Positions 9,018-18,497 of a stretch of 34,235 nt of DNA are shown one piece after another. The position numbers were made by a program, and so were the translations under genes. The stretch is from Nitrospirota bacterium. GTDB taxonomy: Bacteria > Nitrospirota > Thermodesulfovibrionia > Thermodesulfovibrionales > UBA6898. The notes beneath the pieces are model-generated. The model worked only from the letters and a program-made list of their open reading frames with translations, had not been told where the DNA came from and searched no databases. The stretch lies in assembly GCA_021783515.1 (NCBI GenBank), contig JAJXTV010000035.1, positions 1 through 34,235 of the forward strand. The letters are read 5' to 3'. The stretch's first letter is position 1. The number at the start of each line of letters is the position of its first letter.

Positions 9018-9474
9018 CGCTCTCCCCTATCAGTTCCATCGATTGCTTCAGCATGATCTTCTCCTCGGAGGTAAGGAGGTTGTCGATATCCAGCAGGATG
9101 ACAATCATGTCGCCCTTCTTCCCCAGACCGGTGAGGTACTCGGTTTTAAACCCTTTGAATATCGACGGCGGACGCATCACTTCCCCTCCGGCAAAAGACA
9201 TGATCTCCCGGATCCCGTCGACGAGGAATCCCAGCTTCTCCTGTCCCGACCGAATGATGATGATCCTTTCCTTTTTCCCGGAAGGCTCTTTCCCGAACCG
9301 CGTCCTGAGGTCGATCAGGGGGATCACCGCGCCCCTGACGCTTATCACTCCCGCCACAAACGCCGGCAGGCCCGGCACCGTAAAAAACTTCTGAGGCTTT
9401 ATGATCTCGACGACGCGCTCGATCGCCACCCCGAATATCTCATCCGCTATATTGAAAACCGCGAACTTCTGCAT
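8983..9474 (-). CDS. cheW: CheW-like coupling protein (short form)
   Basis: A 163-residue protein, essentially one CheW domain (about 2-140) that couples receptors to CheA. Typical features are FNIADEIFGVAIERVVEII, VPGLPAFVAGVISVRGAVIP, LIDLRTRFG, IIIRSGQEKLGFLVDGI and a late LLDIDNLL strand. A short acidic/polar tail follows. The ATG immediately follows the TAA of the second chemoreceptor, so receptor and coupler are likely made in step. The operon has a second, longer CheW at 14462-15205. Confidence 0.93.
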   Translation of the reverse strand: MQKFAVFNIADEIFGVAIERVVEIIKPQKFFTVPGLPAFVAGVISVRGAVIPLIDLRTRFGKEPSGKKERIIIIRSGQEKLGFLVDGIREIMSFAGGEVMRPPSIFKGFKTEYLTGLGKKGDMIVILLDIDNLLTSEEKIMLKQSMELIGESGAGTEQADQRR

Positions 9475-11496
9475 TTATTTTACCTTGAAGACCTCCATCT
9501 CCTTTTTCAGCACCTCGATCTCCTCGAAGAGCGTCGTAAGGGAATAGGAAACCTCCTCCATGTCCTTCACCGTGGCGGACCCGATGTTGCTGATCTGCTC
9601 CATCGCCTGAATAGTGGAATCGTTCATCCTCTTTTGGTTGCCGACCGCTTCGCTTATCCTCGTGATCCCCTCGTTGGCCATCTCAAGGTTCTTCGAGATC
9701 CCCCTCGTCCCGATCGCCTGCTCCTCCGTGCCGCGCTTGCTGAGGTCGGCGACTTCTCTTACGTCCCCCACGCCGTCGAGGAGATAGCTCAGGGCGTTGT
9801 CCTGCTCGCGCGTCGATTTCGCCACGCTGTGCATCATCTTTCGTATGTCTTCGATCGCGGCGGTAATCTGCCTCAGCCCCAGCGACTGCTCTTCCGTGGC
9901 CCGCTCTATCGCCTTCGTCATCTCGGTCGAGTGCTCCGAGGCGGTCAGGATCTCTTTCAGCGCGTCTCCGACCTTGATCACGAGGCCGTTGCCGTCGTCC
10001 ACCTTGTTCCTCGCCGACTCGATCGACGACACGGCGTCCTTGATGTCGCGCTGAATCGTCTTGACGATGCCGCCTATCTCCCGGGTCGAGCTCGCGGTGC
10101 GCTCCGAGAGTCCCCGGATCTCGTCGGCCACGACCGAAAAACTCTTGCCGTATTCGCCCGCCTGCGCCGCGAGGATCGCCGCATTCAGGCTGAGCAGGTT
10201 CGTCTGCTCGGTCACGTCCTTGATGACGGACAGCACCTTCTCGATGTCCGACGAGCGGGCGCCGAGCCTCTGGACGATCTCGGAGGACCTCTTCACTTCA
10301 ACTGAGATATTGTCCATCCCCTCGACCGCATTGACGATCGAAAGCATGCCGACATCCGAGGTGATCTCATTGACCCTGCCGGCCATCTTTGACGATTCCC
10401 TGGCGTGCTCTTCCACCTCCCGGATGGAGGCGCCTATTTCCTCGACCGAGGCCGATGTGTCCTCCACCGCCGACAGCGCCTCGCCTGAATTTTTCGAAAT
10501 CGCCTTCGCCGTATGAGTCATCTGGGCCACCACCGAATAGGAATCTTCCGTGGCCTTGAAGAGCCTCTGGTTGTTCGAGGCGATCTCCTCCGCCGTGGCC
10601 TTCAGCTCGATCAGCGAAGAGACGTTTTCCGTCGACAGGCTCGCCAGCCGCTCGGCCCCGTCGCTTATCTCGGACTGCGCCTTATTGGCATGATGGATGG
10701 ATTTCATGATCTCCTTTACCGCATTGCCCTGCCGCTGAGAACCGGCGATCACATTCTTGTATGTCACGTCGACCTGCTTGATCGCCATCGAGACGTTCAC
10801 GGCCGTCGAGTTGAGCCTCGAAACGGTGAGGGAGAGCCGCTCGGCGAGAAATGCGATCCCCTTTGAGATGCTCCCGATCTCGTTTTCTCCGAGGTCCGGC
10901 ACATGGGTGGAAAGGTCGCCGAGCGTGATCTTTTCAACCGCGCGGTTGATTTCCGACACCGGCCTTTTGATATTGCGGTTGAAAAGGACCATCATGATCA
11001 CGCCGACGGAAAACAGCAAGATCAGCTGATAGAGAGAAATCGTCACGATATTTTCGAAAAGGGCGTTGTTGATCGACTTCGTCGAGTAATCGATCAAGAC
11101 CTCGCCGATCTTGGTGCCGGAGGAGACGATCGCCGTCCGGGAAGAAAGGCTCCGTGTGTAGAACGTGGCGAGAGAGGAGTTTTCCGAGTCCGCCGCTTTG
11201 GCTCGCTCGTTCACTATCTTTCCTTCTCTGCCGAGGATATGCACCGACGTGATATCGTCATCCTTCATGATCTCCTCGAGATAGGTATCCAGAACCGTGT
11301 AGTCGAAGTTCATGAGGGGGGCGACGCTCACGCCCGCGGCGATGGAACCCTCTCTCTTGATCCTGACTTCGAGGGAATCCAGCAGTGAGGCGCGTGTATA
11401 GAAGATCTGAATCACCGCGCCTATCGCCTGCCCTATCAAGAGGATTGCGAACAGCGCAGCCAGGAACTTTGCGGTGATGGATTTCCGAAATATCAT
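9475..11496 (-). CDS. Methyl-accepting chemotaxis protein (second receptor)
   Basis: A 673-residue transmembrane chemoreceptor. TM1 is about 11-31, a compact periplasmic sensor about 32-148 (resembling a PAS-like dCache/sCache fold but without a recognisable ligand motif), TM2 about 150-172, HAMP about 173-225, then a long signalling coiled coil. The hairpin tip at about 428-465 contains [20 protein letters not shown] and [15 protein letters not shown]. The common tip is LNAAIEAARAGE; here the Glu after NAAI is Leu and the Arg is Gln. I start at ATG 11496: the more upstream GTG 11571 has no ribosome site and adds a hydrophilic stretch, while 11496 is linked by ATGA to a 15-codon ORF that has a strong ribosome site. 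Confidence 0.93.
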   Translation of the reverse strand: MIFRKSITAKFLAALFAILLIGQAIGAVIQIFYTRASLLDSLEVRIKREGSIAAGVSVAPLMNFDYTVLDTYLEEIMKDDDITSVHILGREGKIVNERAKAADSENSSLATFYTRSLSSRTAIVSSGTKIGEVLIDYSTKSINNALFENIVTISLYQLILLFSVGVIMMVLFNRNIKRPVSEINRAVEKITLGDLSTHVPDLGENEIGSISKGIAFLAERLSLTVSRLNSTAVNVSMAIKQVDVTYKNVIAGSQRQGNAVKEIMKSIHHANKAQSEISDGAERLASLSTENVSSLIELKATAEEIASNNQRLFKATEDSYSVVAQMTHTAKAISKNSGEALSAVEDTSASVEEIGASIREVEEHARESSKMAGRVNEITSDVGMLSIVNAVEGMDNISVEVKRSSEIVQRLGARSSDIEKVLSVIKDVTEQTNLLSLNAAILAAQAGEYGKSFSVVADEIRGLSERTASSTREIGGIVKTIQRDIKDAVSSIESARNKVDDGNGLVIKVGDALKEILTASEHSTEMTKAIERATEEQSLGLRQITAAIEDIRKMMHSVAKSTREQDNALSYLLDGVGDVREVADLSKRGTEEQAIGTRGISKNLEMANEGITRISEAVGNQKRMNDSTIQAMEQISNIGSATVKDMEEVSYSLTTLFEEIEVLKKEMEVFKVK

Positions 11497-11540
11497 CTGA
11501 CCGGCACCGCCCGGACCGTTGTCGTCTTTATTCCTGCCAT
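11493..11540 (-). CDS. Possible 15-codon translational leader ORF
   Basis: ATG at 11540 opens 15 codons (MAGIKTTTVRAVPVR) ending in TGA at 11493. A near-perfect ribosome site, AAGGAGGGG, lies just upstream. The stop overlaps the ATG of the receptor gene as ATGA. The receptor ATG itself lacks a good ribosome site, which fits translation by coupling. It could instead be chance, with the receptor starting at the in-frame GTG 11571. Confidence 0.4.
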   Translation of the reverse strand: MAGIKTTTVRAVPVR

Positions 11541-11599
11541 AGCCCCTCCTTCTGTCTTCCTGCTCCGGCACGCAGCCGTCGTGGTCGCCAGGGTCGTCA

Positions 11600-14452
11600 T
11601 CAGATCAGCCCTATCTTCGACATCATGACCCTGACGTTGTCATAATCCTCATCGGCCGCCTCGAGGAAGCCGGTATAACTCTCGTTGATCGACTTCAGGA
11701 TCGCCGCGCCCTCGGGTGTGGCGTCGCTGACCCCTGCCAGGGCGTTCTTCAGTTCAGTAACGATCTGCGCATCGATCTCCTTCGAGACACAGATATTGAA
11801 CTCGGGGATGTCCTCGGAAAACTTTATCAGTTTCAGCCCCGAGTCCTTGAGTTTCTGCGCCGTCGACTCCATAATGCCGCCGGCGTCGAAATCTCCGGCC
11901 AGGATCGCCCTCGCAACGTCATCGTGATGACCGAGGTAGTTGTAATAGGCGAGGTCCTTGATGTCGATGCCGGCCTCAAGCAGCATCGCCCGGGGGACGA
12001 TATGACTCGACGTCGAATGAGGGTCCCCAAAGGCGAAGGAATGCCCCCTGATGTCTTCCACCTCATTGATCGGCCCGTCGCTTTTCGCCACGATAACGGC
12101 GTGCTGAAAGGGCTTCCCCTGCCGCAGGGCCTTGACGAGCACCCTGACGCCGTACTTCTTGTGCGCCTCGATATAGGTCGACGGCGTCATGAAGCAGAAT
12201 TGCGTAACGCCCTGCCCGATATCGCCGACCGCTCCCTGAAAGTCGACCGCGACCTTCAGATCGATCTTCTTCTTCAGCTTCCTCCCGAGATACTCGGCGA
12301 GAGGCGTGAATTTCTTGAACATCACGGCGGGAGACTCAAGCGGGACGATCCCCAGCCTGAGGAGGCCCGAGGACCCATCCTCCGAGAACTTGAACTTTTC
12401 CATCTCGAGCACGGTAAGTTCGGCGTCCTTGAGCAGGTCCTTCACCATCTGGTCGAGCTTGAAGGCGCGGTCCCTGTTCTCCCTGGGAAGGTCCTTGATC
12501 TTCTCGATTGCGTTCCATATCTGGCTCGAGCCTATCTTCTGCTCGTTGATCGCGCGCGAAATCTGCTGGCTCTTGTCCGACACGAGTTCCACCGCCTGGG
12601 AAATCTGCTTGCTGTTGAGCGACTGCTCATTCGTGGCGGTTTTCACATGCGTTGACACGTCCCTGATCTTCTCCGTCGCCTTCATGATCAGCTGGATGCC
12701 CCTGTTCTGCTCGGTCGTCGCCTTTGCGATCTGGCCGACCATGCTCAGGACCCGCTCCATCGCCGAGGAGACGAGGTTCGTGGCCTTCGCCTGTTCCGTC
12801 GTCGAATGCTCGATCGCGGCGGCCATCTCGGACGACCGCTTCGAGCTTTCTATGATCTTTCTGAGCGCGTCGGCGGCCTCGTTCGTGACCTTGAAGCCGG
12901 TCTCGACCGAGGTGAGCCCCTCGCCCATCGCGGTCACTGCGTCGCCGACCTCCTGCTGGACCGACTGGATCAGCACGGCGATCTCCTGGGTCGACGCGGA
13001 AGTCCTGTCCGCGAGGTCCTTTATTTCATCGGCCACGACCGAGAAGCCTTTCCCATGTTCCCCCGCTTGAGCGGCCAGAATAGCGGCGTTCAGGGCGAGC
13101 ATCGTCGTCTGGTCGGTGATCTCGTCGATCACGTTCAGTATCTTGCCGATCTCCTCCGACCTGCCGCCCAGGATCTTGATGTAATTCGCCGTCTTTTCAA
13201 CCGAGGACTTGATGTCCCTCATCCCCTGGATCGTCTTTTCGACCGAGATCATCCCGAAGGTGACCGCATCTTTCTTCACCTTGTCTGAGAGCATCGCCGA
13301 ATCCTTGGCGCGCTGCTCCACCTCCTTCACGGACGTCGAAATCTGGAGGATCGCCGACTGGGTGTCTTCCGCGGCCGTCGCGAGTTCGCTCGCGTTGGAC
13401 GCGACCTCCTTGATCGTCGCCGACAACTCCTCGATCGATGCCGAGGTGGACTCCACCGCGACCGACATGTCCTGTGTGCTGCCGGTGATCTGGGCGATGC
13501 TCGTCACCATCTCCTCCATCGAGGCCGCCGTCTCCTCCGCCGAAGCGGCAAGACCGTCGGTGCCGTCCGCGATCTCCGATATCACGGCGTTCAGTTCCTC
13601 GATCGACGAAGAGATGTTGCTGATCGCCTCGGTCTCGACCATGGTTCCCTCGACGACCTTCTTCGCCTCCCGTTCGACGTCCACGGCAACCCTCGTCACC
13701 CGCTTCGAGCCCTCTTTGATCCGCTGAAGGATCCCGGACATCGAAAGGAGCGAGTCGCGGATCGCGCCGGTAAACCTGCCGATCTCGTCGGAACTCCTAA
13801 CCTCAACCCTGAAGGACATATCTCCTTCCGAGAGCTTCGTCGCCGCGTCTTCGAGAGACTTCACCGGCACGATCACCATGCGGCGTATCATCATCCAGAG
13901 GATGAAGCTGAAGGCAAAGCAGGCGAGGATGGTCGCCAGGATCACGATGAGGATCAGCCTCTTGGCGTTGTCGTATTCCTTCGCGATCGAGATCGACGTC
14001 TTCACCGCGCCGAGCACCGCGGGATCGTTGGCGTGGCAGGTACGGCAGCGCTCGGTGTTTTCGAGCGGCTTGTAAAACGTGATCTGGGTGACACCCTGCA
14101 CCCTCTTGGGGGCCTTCGTCTGCGCGATCTCCCTCATTATCTCCGCCTCGGTCGGGGGCGAGCTCTTGTCAAAGGCCTGCCTTCCCTCGTAATTCAGCAG
14201 GGCGACCTCTTCCGCACCGCTTGCACCCTTCAATTCCGCCAGCAGCGACTTCGCAAGGTCGGCGCGCCCTTCGAGCATCGTCCGCTCCACGTCCTTTGCG
14301 ATGACCTTCGCGGTCGCCTCTGAGCTGGCCGCGGTAAGGCTGTAGAGACTCCTCTTTTCGATCGTCAGGACCATGAAACCCGCGGCGACGATACCGATCA
14401 GCAGCAGCACCACCACAAGTGCAAGAATTTTCAGCTCAAGTTTTTCGCGCAT
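11600..14452 (-). CDS. Chemoreceptor with periplasmic c-type heme motif and C-terminal PhnD-like binding domain
   Basis: A 950-residue receptor with an unusual layout. TM1 is about 8-30. The periplasmic sensor (31-165) carries the heme c attachment motif CRTCH at 136-140. TM2 is about 166-189 and HAMP 190-245. The signalling coiled coil (about 250-680) has its tip at 445-485 ([20 protein letters not shown]). Residues 695-950 form a PhnD-type periplasmic-binding-protein fold: [14 protein letters not shown], then [28 protein letters not shown] near 807-823 and FDAGGIMES. PhnD proteins normally bind phosphonate, phosphite or similar anions outside the cell. Here the domain follows the cytoplasmic signalling region, so it should face the cytoplasm. 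The gene starts at ATG with AAGGAGG overlapping the cheW stop. The sequence supports dual input (heme plus cytosolic ligand), but the ligand is unknown. Confidence 0.92.
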   Translation of the reverse strand: MREKLELKILALVVVLLLIGIVAAGFMVLTIEKRSLYSLTAASSEATAKVIAKDVERTMLEGRADLAKSLLAELKGASGAEEVALLNYEGRQAFDKSSPPTEAEIMREIAQTKAPKRVQGVTQITFYKPLENTERCRTCHANDPAVLGAVKTSISIAKEYDNAKRLILIVILATILACFAFSFILWMMIRRMVIVPVKSLEDAATKLSEGDMSFRVEVRSSDEIGRFTGAIRDSLLSMSGILQRIKEGSKRVTRVAVDVEREAKKVVEGTMVETEAISNISSSIEELNAVISEIADGTDGLAASAEETAASMEEMVTSIAQITGSTQDMSVAVESTSASIEELSATIKEVASNASELATAAEDTQSAILQISTSVKEVEQRAKDSAMLSDKVKKDAVTFGMISVEKTIQGMRDIKSSVEKTANYIKILGGRSEEIGKILNVIDEITDQTTMLALNAAILAAQAGEHGKGFSVVADEIKDLADRTSASTQEIAVLIQSVQQEVGDAVTAMGEGLTSVETGFKVTNEAADALRKIIESSKRSSEMAAAIEHSTTEQAKATNLVSSAMERVLSMVGQIAKATTEQNRGIQLIMKATEKIRDVSTHVKTATNEQSLNSKQISQAVELVSDKSQQISRAINEQKIGSSQIWNAIEKIKDLPRENRDRAFKLDQMVKDLLKDAELTVLEMEKFKFSEDGSSGLLRLGIVPLESPAVMFKKFTPLAEYLGRKLKKKIDLKVAVDFQGAVGDIGQGVTQFCFMTPSTYIEAHKKYGVRVLVKALRQGKPFQHAVIVAKSDGPINEVEDIRGHSFAFGDPHSTSSHIVPRAMLLEAGIDIKDLAYYNYLGHHDDVARAILAGDFDAGGIMESTAQKLKDSGLKLIKFSEDIPEFNICVSKEIDAQIVTELKNALAGVSDATPEGAAILKSINESYTGFLEAADEDYDNVRVMMSKIGLI

Positions 14453-14461
14453 TCGTCCTCC

Positions 14462-15205
14462 TTATGTGAGCTCCACGTCCAGAGCGTCATAAGACCTGAT
14501 AATCGATATGAAGCGTTTTTCCCGTATTACCACGCCCTCGATAAACCTCAGTGCGTCCTCCGAAAGATGTCCCGGCGGATCGAGGACCATGCCTTCCTCG
14601 AACCTGACCACGCCCAAGACCCTGTGGATCGTGGCGCCGATCATGCCCTTGGGTCCGGACATGATCAGTATCTTCCCGTCCGCCTCCTTCGTCTGCGCTT
14701 CCGGTCCCGCGTCTTTCAGCCCAAGTCTCTTTCGCAGGTCGAGCACCGGTATGATCTTGCCGCGCAGCGACGTGATGCCCATCATGTAGTCCGGCATCGT
14801 CGGCACCTTCGTGATTCTCTGATGCCGTATGATCTCCTCCACCTCCGGTACCCTGAACGCGAATTCCTCGTTCGCGATGCTGAAAGTCAGGAGTTCGAGT
14901 ACGGCTCCGTCCTCGTCGGTTTCCGTCTCTCCCGAAAATCCCCGCTCACCCTGCTTGTCCACCGCGGGAGGAGGCGGAGGCGCTTCGCCCCCGCCGGGTG
15001 TCCCCTCCTTTTCTCCTTCGTACGGCTCCTCTCCGCCGGCGGACACGGCCTGCTCCTCCGGCCCTTCCTCCTTCTCCGCTTTCTCCCGCGCGGGAGAGGG
15101 GACGTTGGCGTCGGCGGGCGCTTCCCCGCGCGGAGGTCTGTCCTGCGAAGCCCTGTCGGCCTCCTCCTTTTCCTTCGCCTTTTTCCTAATTTTCGCGATA
15201 TCCAT
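14462..15205 (-). CDS. cheW: CheW-like coupling protein with long acidic/proline-rich N-terminus
   Basis: A 247-residue protein. Residues 1-103 are charged and low-complexity (Lys/Glu, then Gly/Pro with a run of five prolines) and likely disordered. About 104-247 is a CheW domain (LLTFSIANEEFAFRVPEVEE, MMGITSLRGKIIPVLDLRKR, GVVIREKRFISIIRSYDAL). It couples receptors to CheA. The long tail is unusual for CheW and could tether another partner, such as the AAA ATPase encoded just upstream. The ATG lies 20 bp inside the end of that ATPase gene, so the two are translated together. Confidence 0.92.
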   Translation of the reverse strand: MDIAKIRKKAKEKEEADRASQDRPPRGEAPADANVPSPAREKAEKEEGPEEQAVSAGGEEPYEGEKEGTPGGGEAPPPPPAVDKQGERGFSGETETDEDGAVLELLTFSIANEEFAFRVPEVEEIIRHQRITKVPTMPDYMMGITSLRGKIIPVLDLRKRLGLKDAGPEAQTKEADGKILIMSGPKGMIGATIHRVLGVVRFEEGMVLDPPGHLSEDALRFIEGVVIREKRFISIIRSYDALDVELT

Positions 15206-16004
15206 TAAGCCCGAGTTCCCTCACCGCGTCTTCGATCAGCGGCTCATCGATATAGGTAACCTCCCTCGAAAATCCGTCAAGGAGCGCAGAGGTGGCGATG
15301 CTGTTGATCACCCGCGGGACCCCTCCCGAATAACGGTGCAGGGCGGCCAGCGCCGAGTCGGTAAAAAGGACCTCTTCCCGCCCCGATGTCTTCAGTCTGA
15401 ACGCGACGTAGCCGCCGATCTCGGCCTGGGATATCGGGCCGAGGTGATAGAAAAGACCGATGCGCTGCCTGAGCGGCAGATAGGTCTTGTGGGCCAGGCG
15501 CCTCCTGAGATCGGTTTGTCCGACCAGCACGACGCTCAGGAGGTTCGTATAGTCGAGCTGGAAGTTGGTCAGCAGCCGGATCTCCTCGAATGTGTCTCTC
15601 GCAGGAATAAGCTGGGCCTCGTCGATGATGATGACATTGGTCAGCCCTGATTCGTGGTCGTGATACACCTTTTCATAGATCGCGTCCAGGAGATCGGCCT
15701 TGTACGCCGACGGGATGCTGATGTCCATCCGTTTCGCAATCGTCCGCAGGAACTGGGCCGGACTCAGCACGGGATTGATGATCGTGATCACCCGGCAGCG
15801 CTCGCCCAAAACGTCCATCAGCGCCCTCGTCAGCGTCGTCTTCCCGCAGCCCACCTCCCCGGTAAGCAGGATCATCTCCTTCTCCTCGACCGCGTACTGC
15901 AGCCTCGCAAGGGCCTCTTCGTGGCTCCGGCTGAGGAACAGGAATTTCGGGTCAGGCGTCTTGCTGAACGGTTTCGCGGTCAACCCGTAGAAATCCTCAA
16001 ACAT
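15186..16004 (-). CDS. ExeA/MshM-type AAA ATPase
   Basis: A 272-residue AAA ATPase of the ExeA/GspA/MshM group. It begins MFEDFYGLTAKPFSKTPDP, the hallmark N-terminus of that group. Walker A is GEVGCGKTT (49-57) and Walker B is NVIIIDEAQ (123-131). LSVVLVGQTDLRRRL follows as sensor 1, and a C-terminal lid includes RYSGGVPRVINSIA. Relatives help assemble secretin or pilus systems or position complexes in the envelope. There is no peptidoglycan-binding extension. The gene overlaps cheA by 8 bp and cheW by 20 bp, with AGGAG upstream of its ATG, so it belongs to the chemosensory module. A role in placing the array or driving pili is an inference. Confidence 0.9.
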   Translation of the reverse strand: MFEDFYGLTAKPFSKTPDPKFLFLSRSHEEALARLQYAVEEKEMILLTGEVGCGKTTLTRALMDVLGERCRVITIINPVLSPAQFLRTIAKRMDISIPSAYKADLLDAIYEKVYHDHESGLTNVIIIDEAQLIPARDTFEEIRLLTNFQLDYTNLLSVVLVGQTDLRRRLAHKTYLPLRQRIGLFYHLGPISQAEIGGYVAFRLKTSGREEVLFTDSALAALHRYSGGVPRVINSIATSALLDGFSREVTYIDEPLIEDAVRELGLNGYREN

Positions 16005-17991
16005 GTGCGGCTCCTCTCTGTTTGATGATCGATTCGTCGATGAGGGATTCGATATCGAGGACGAGTATCACCTCGTGCTTGCCGATCTCGGCGGCGCCGG
16101 CGAACCCCCGCAGTTTTTTCAGATATTCGCTGAGAGACTTGATCACGATCTCCTGCTGCCCGTAGAGTTCGTCGACGAGCAGTCCGACCTTTCTCTCCCC
16201 GAAACCGACGACGACGGCAAACGACCGGTCGCTCTCGCCCTCCGGGAGGGCGAAGAACCTGTTCACCCTGATCATCGGCAGCATCTCGCCCCTCAGGTAG
16301 AACACCTCTTTCCACTCGATCGTCTGGATCTCGCTATGCTCCACGATGAGCGTCTCGGACATCGACGTGAGGGGGACTGCAAACCGCTCCTCTCCCACCC
16401 TCACCACAAGCGCCTTGATGATCGCAAGCGTAATCGGCAGCGTAAGCATGAAGGTGGTCCCGACGTCCTTCTTCGTCTCGATCTCGGCAAACCCGCCGAG
16501 CATCGCCAGTTTCTCCTTCACCACGTCCATGCCGACACCCCTGCCGGAGACCTCGCTCACCACGTCCTTCGTGCTGAAACCGGGGGTAAAGATGAAATCG
16601 ATCGTCTCAGCCTCGGTCAGTTCCTCGTCCGCCCGGAGGAGCCCCTTTTCGACCGCCTTCTTCCTCACCTTTCCGATATCGATGCCGCCCCCGTCGTCCT
16701 TCAGCTCGATGACGACATGATTGCCCTTCTGGTAAGCCTTCAGGACGACCGTGCCCGATTCCCGCTTTCCCTTTGCCCTTCTCACGTCGGGCGGCTCGAT
16801 ACCGTGGTCGAGCGAGTTCCTCACCAGGTGCATGAGAGGATCGATGATCTCTTCGGCCAGGTATTTGTCGAGCTCAGTGTCCTCGCCGTACATGACGAGG
16901 TCTATCTGCTTGCCGATCTCCCGCGAATACCGCCTGACCACCTGCGCCAGCCTCGAGAAGATCTGCCCTATGGGGACCATCCTGATCTCGAGGACCTGGT
17001 CCTGGAGCTCCGCGAGCCTTCTTTCAAGCGTCTGGGTGATCTTATGGACGTCGTACACCAGCGAGGTGTGGCCGTGGGTCTCGGTCATCTCCGTCCCGAT
17101 CCTTCGTATTGCCTCCTTGGCGAGGCTCAGTTCCCCGATCGAATTGAGTATCCGGTCGAGCTTCTCGATATCCACCCTCACCGTCGTGGTCGTGCTCTTC
17201 AGATGCGTCTCGGGCTGGGCGCCCGCCTGGGCAGGCTGCGGGGGCGGAGCTGCCGGATGCGCCTCCTCACTCTGGGGTGCAACGAGCAGTTCCACGTCGT
17301 AGGGCAGGTCCTTCTTCACGTCGCCCAAAGATGCCGGGCTGCCAAACAGCAGATTGAAGCCGATCGACCCTTCCGGCACGTCCGTGGAAGTCGGCAGGGT
17401 CGAGATCAGTTCGCCCTTCGTCTTGATCACCTTCGTGAGGTCGGCGAGAGACGTATCGAACGTCTCGAGGGGAAACACCGCCTTCGCGAGATAGATCCCC
17501 TTGCCGGCCTTCACGTTTGCCTTGAGCCGGTGTTCCTCATATTCTGACAGCACCTTCATGATCGACTCGTCGACCCCGTGCCCGCCTGCCTCCGGCTGGC
17601 CGCCGCCTTTCAGGGACTCCCGGAACGATTCGATATCCCCGATAAATGCTGAGGAATCAGTCTCCTCGTCCGTCTGGCTCAGCTTGTCCACGATATCCTT
17701 GAGGATGTCGACGTTTCTGAAGAGAAAGCTGACAACCCTCCCGTCGACCTCGATCTTGCCGAGCCGCACGTCGTCCATGAGCGTTTCGAGGGCATGGCTG
17801 AGATTGGTGATCCCCTGGAGCCCGAAAAGCCCCGAGACGCCCTTGAGGGTATGCATCGCCCTGAAGAGGGCGTTAATCGTATCGGGATTAACTCCCGCCG
17901 AAAAGCTGTCCTGTATCTCGAGGATCAGCCGCTGAGACTCCTCGAGAAGTTCTTCGGCCTCTGCGATAAATTCCTTTTTCGAAGATTTCAT
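15997..17991 (-). CDS. cheA: CheA histidine kinase
   Basis: A 664-residue CheA. The P1 Hpt domain has phospho-acceptor H47 in AMHTLKGVSGLFG. About 140-240 is a middle domain in the P2 position that I do not recognise, followed by a Pro/Ala linker. P3 dimerisation is about 270-350. The P4 kinase has the N box HLVRNSLDHGIE (388-399), G1 DDGGGID (432-438), the F box FIFTPGFSTK and G2 SGRGVGMDVV. P5, the CheW-like regulatory domain, is about 525-660. It receives receptor signals through CheW and phosphorylates CheY and CheB. ATG overlaps the stop of the upstream cheY by ATGA, coupling the pair. No receiver domain is fused, unlike many type IV pilus (ChpA/PilL) CheAs. Confidence 0.96.
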   Translation of the reverse strand: MKSSKKEFIAEAEELLEESQRLILEIQDSFSAGVNPDTINALFRAMHTLKGVSGLFGLQGITNLSHALETLMDDVRLGKIEVDGRVVSFLFRNVDILKDIVDKLSQTDEETDSSAFIGDIESFRESLKGGGQPEAGGHGVDESIMKVLSEYEEHRLKANVKAGKGIYLAKAVFPLETFDTSLADLTKVIKTKGELISTLPTSTDVPEGSIGFNLLFGSPASLGDVKKDLPYDVELLVAPQSEEAHPAAPPPQPAQAGAQPETHLKSTTTTVRVDIEKLDRILNSIGELSLAKEAIRRIGTEMTETHGHTSLVYDVHKITQTLERRLAELQDQVLEIRMVPIGQIFSRLAQVVRRYSREIGKQIDLVMYGEDTELDKYLAEEIIDPLMHLVRNSLDHGIEPPDVRRAKGKRESGTVVLKAYQKGNHVVIELKDDGGGIDIGKVRKKAVEKGLLRADEELTEAETIDFIFTPGFSTKDVVSEVSGRGVGMDVVKEKLAMLGGFAEIETKKDVGTTFMLTLPITLAIIKALVVRVGEERFAVPLTSMSETLIVEHSEIQTIEWKEVFYLRGEMLPMIRVNRFFALPEGESDRSFAVVVGFGERKVGLLVDELYGQQEIVIKSLSEYLKKLRGFAGAAEIGKHEVILVLDIESLIDESIIKQRGAAHV

Positions 17992-18356
17992 GCGCCAATC
18001 GTCTTCTTTATGATTTCCTGCAGTTCGAACGACTTGAAGGGCTTGGTGACGTAAGCCGTCGCACCGAGCGCCATCCCCCTCTTCTTGTCTTCTTCGCTCC
18101 TTTCGGTGCTGACGATTACGATCGGGAGGTGGCTGAACCGCGGGTTGCTCCGTACGAAACTGATCAGTTCGAGCCCGTTGATGTCGGGCATATTGATGTC
18201 GGTGATGATGAGGTCATAGTCCTGCTGCGGGAGCATCTTGAGCGCCTCGAACCCGGAAGACGCCTCGACCGTATCAAACTCGCCGATTTCGTCTATTACC
18301 GCCCTGATGAGCGACCGCGTCGTGGCGGAATCTTCGACAATGAGTATGGTCTTCAT
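17988..18356 (-). CDS. cheY: CheY-like response regulator paired with CheA
   Basis: A 122-residue receiver domain. E8/D9, phospho-acceptor D53 (ITDINMPDING), S83/T84 and K105 are all present. The strong ribosome site GGGGGGAGG lies just before the ATG, and the stop overlaps the cheA start as ATGA, so this is the likely direct partner of CheA. A 141-bp gap separates it from the DUF4388 gene upstream, the longest gap inside the operon, and may hold an internal promoter. Confidence 0.92.
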   Translation of the reverse strand: MKTILIVEDSATTRSLIRAVIDEIGEFDTVEASSGFEALKMLPQQDYDLIITDINMPDINGLELISFVRSNPRFSHLPIVIVSTERSEEDKKRGMALGATAYVTKPFKSFELQEIIKKTIGA

Positions 18357-18497
18357 GAGACCTCCCCCCTAAGGCAACGGATACGGCGGCCGATTACGAT
18401 GACTTCAGTCTTGCCCTTGCGCACGTTCCTCGCCGTTTTCTGGTGTAAGCCCTCATCGTTTCCGTGTAAGATTTTATCAGATAACGAAAAAAAAATC

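Noticed and set aside
16003-17547. 514-codon plus-strand frame opposite cheA
   Set aside because: Composition is that of an antisense shadow (Leu/Arg/Asp/His) and cheA motifs are clear on the other strand.
18487-18495. T9 run after the DUF4388 stop as an intrinsic terminator
   Set aside because: The preceding minus-strand sequence is G-rich with no complementary stem.
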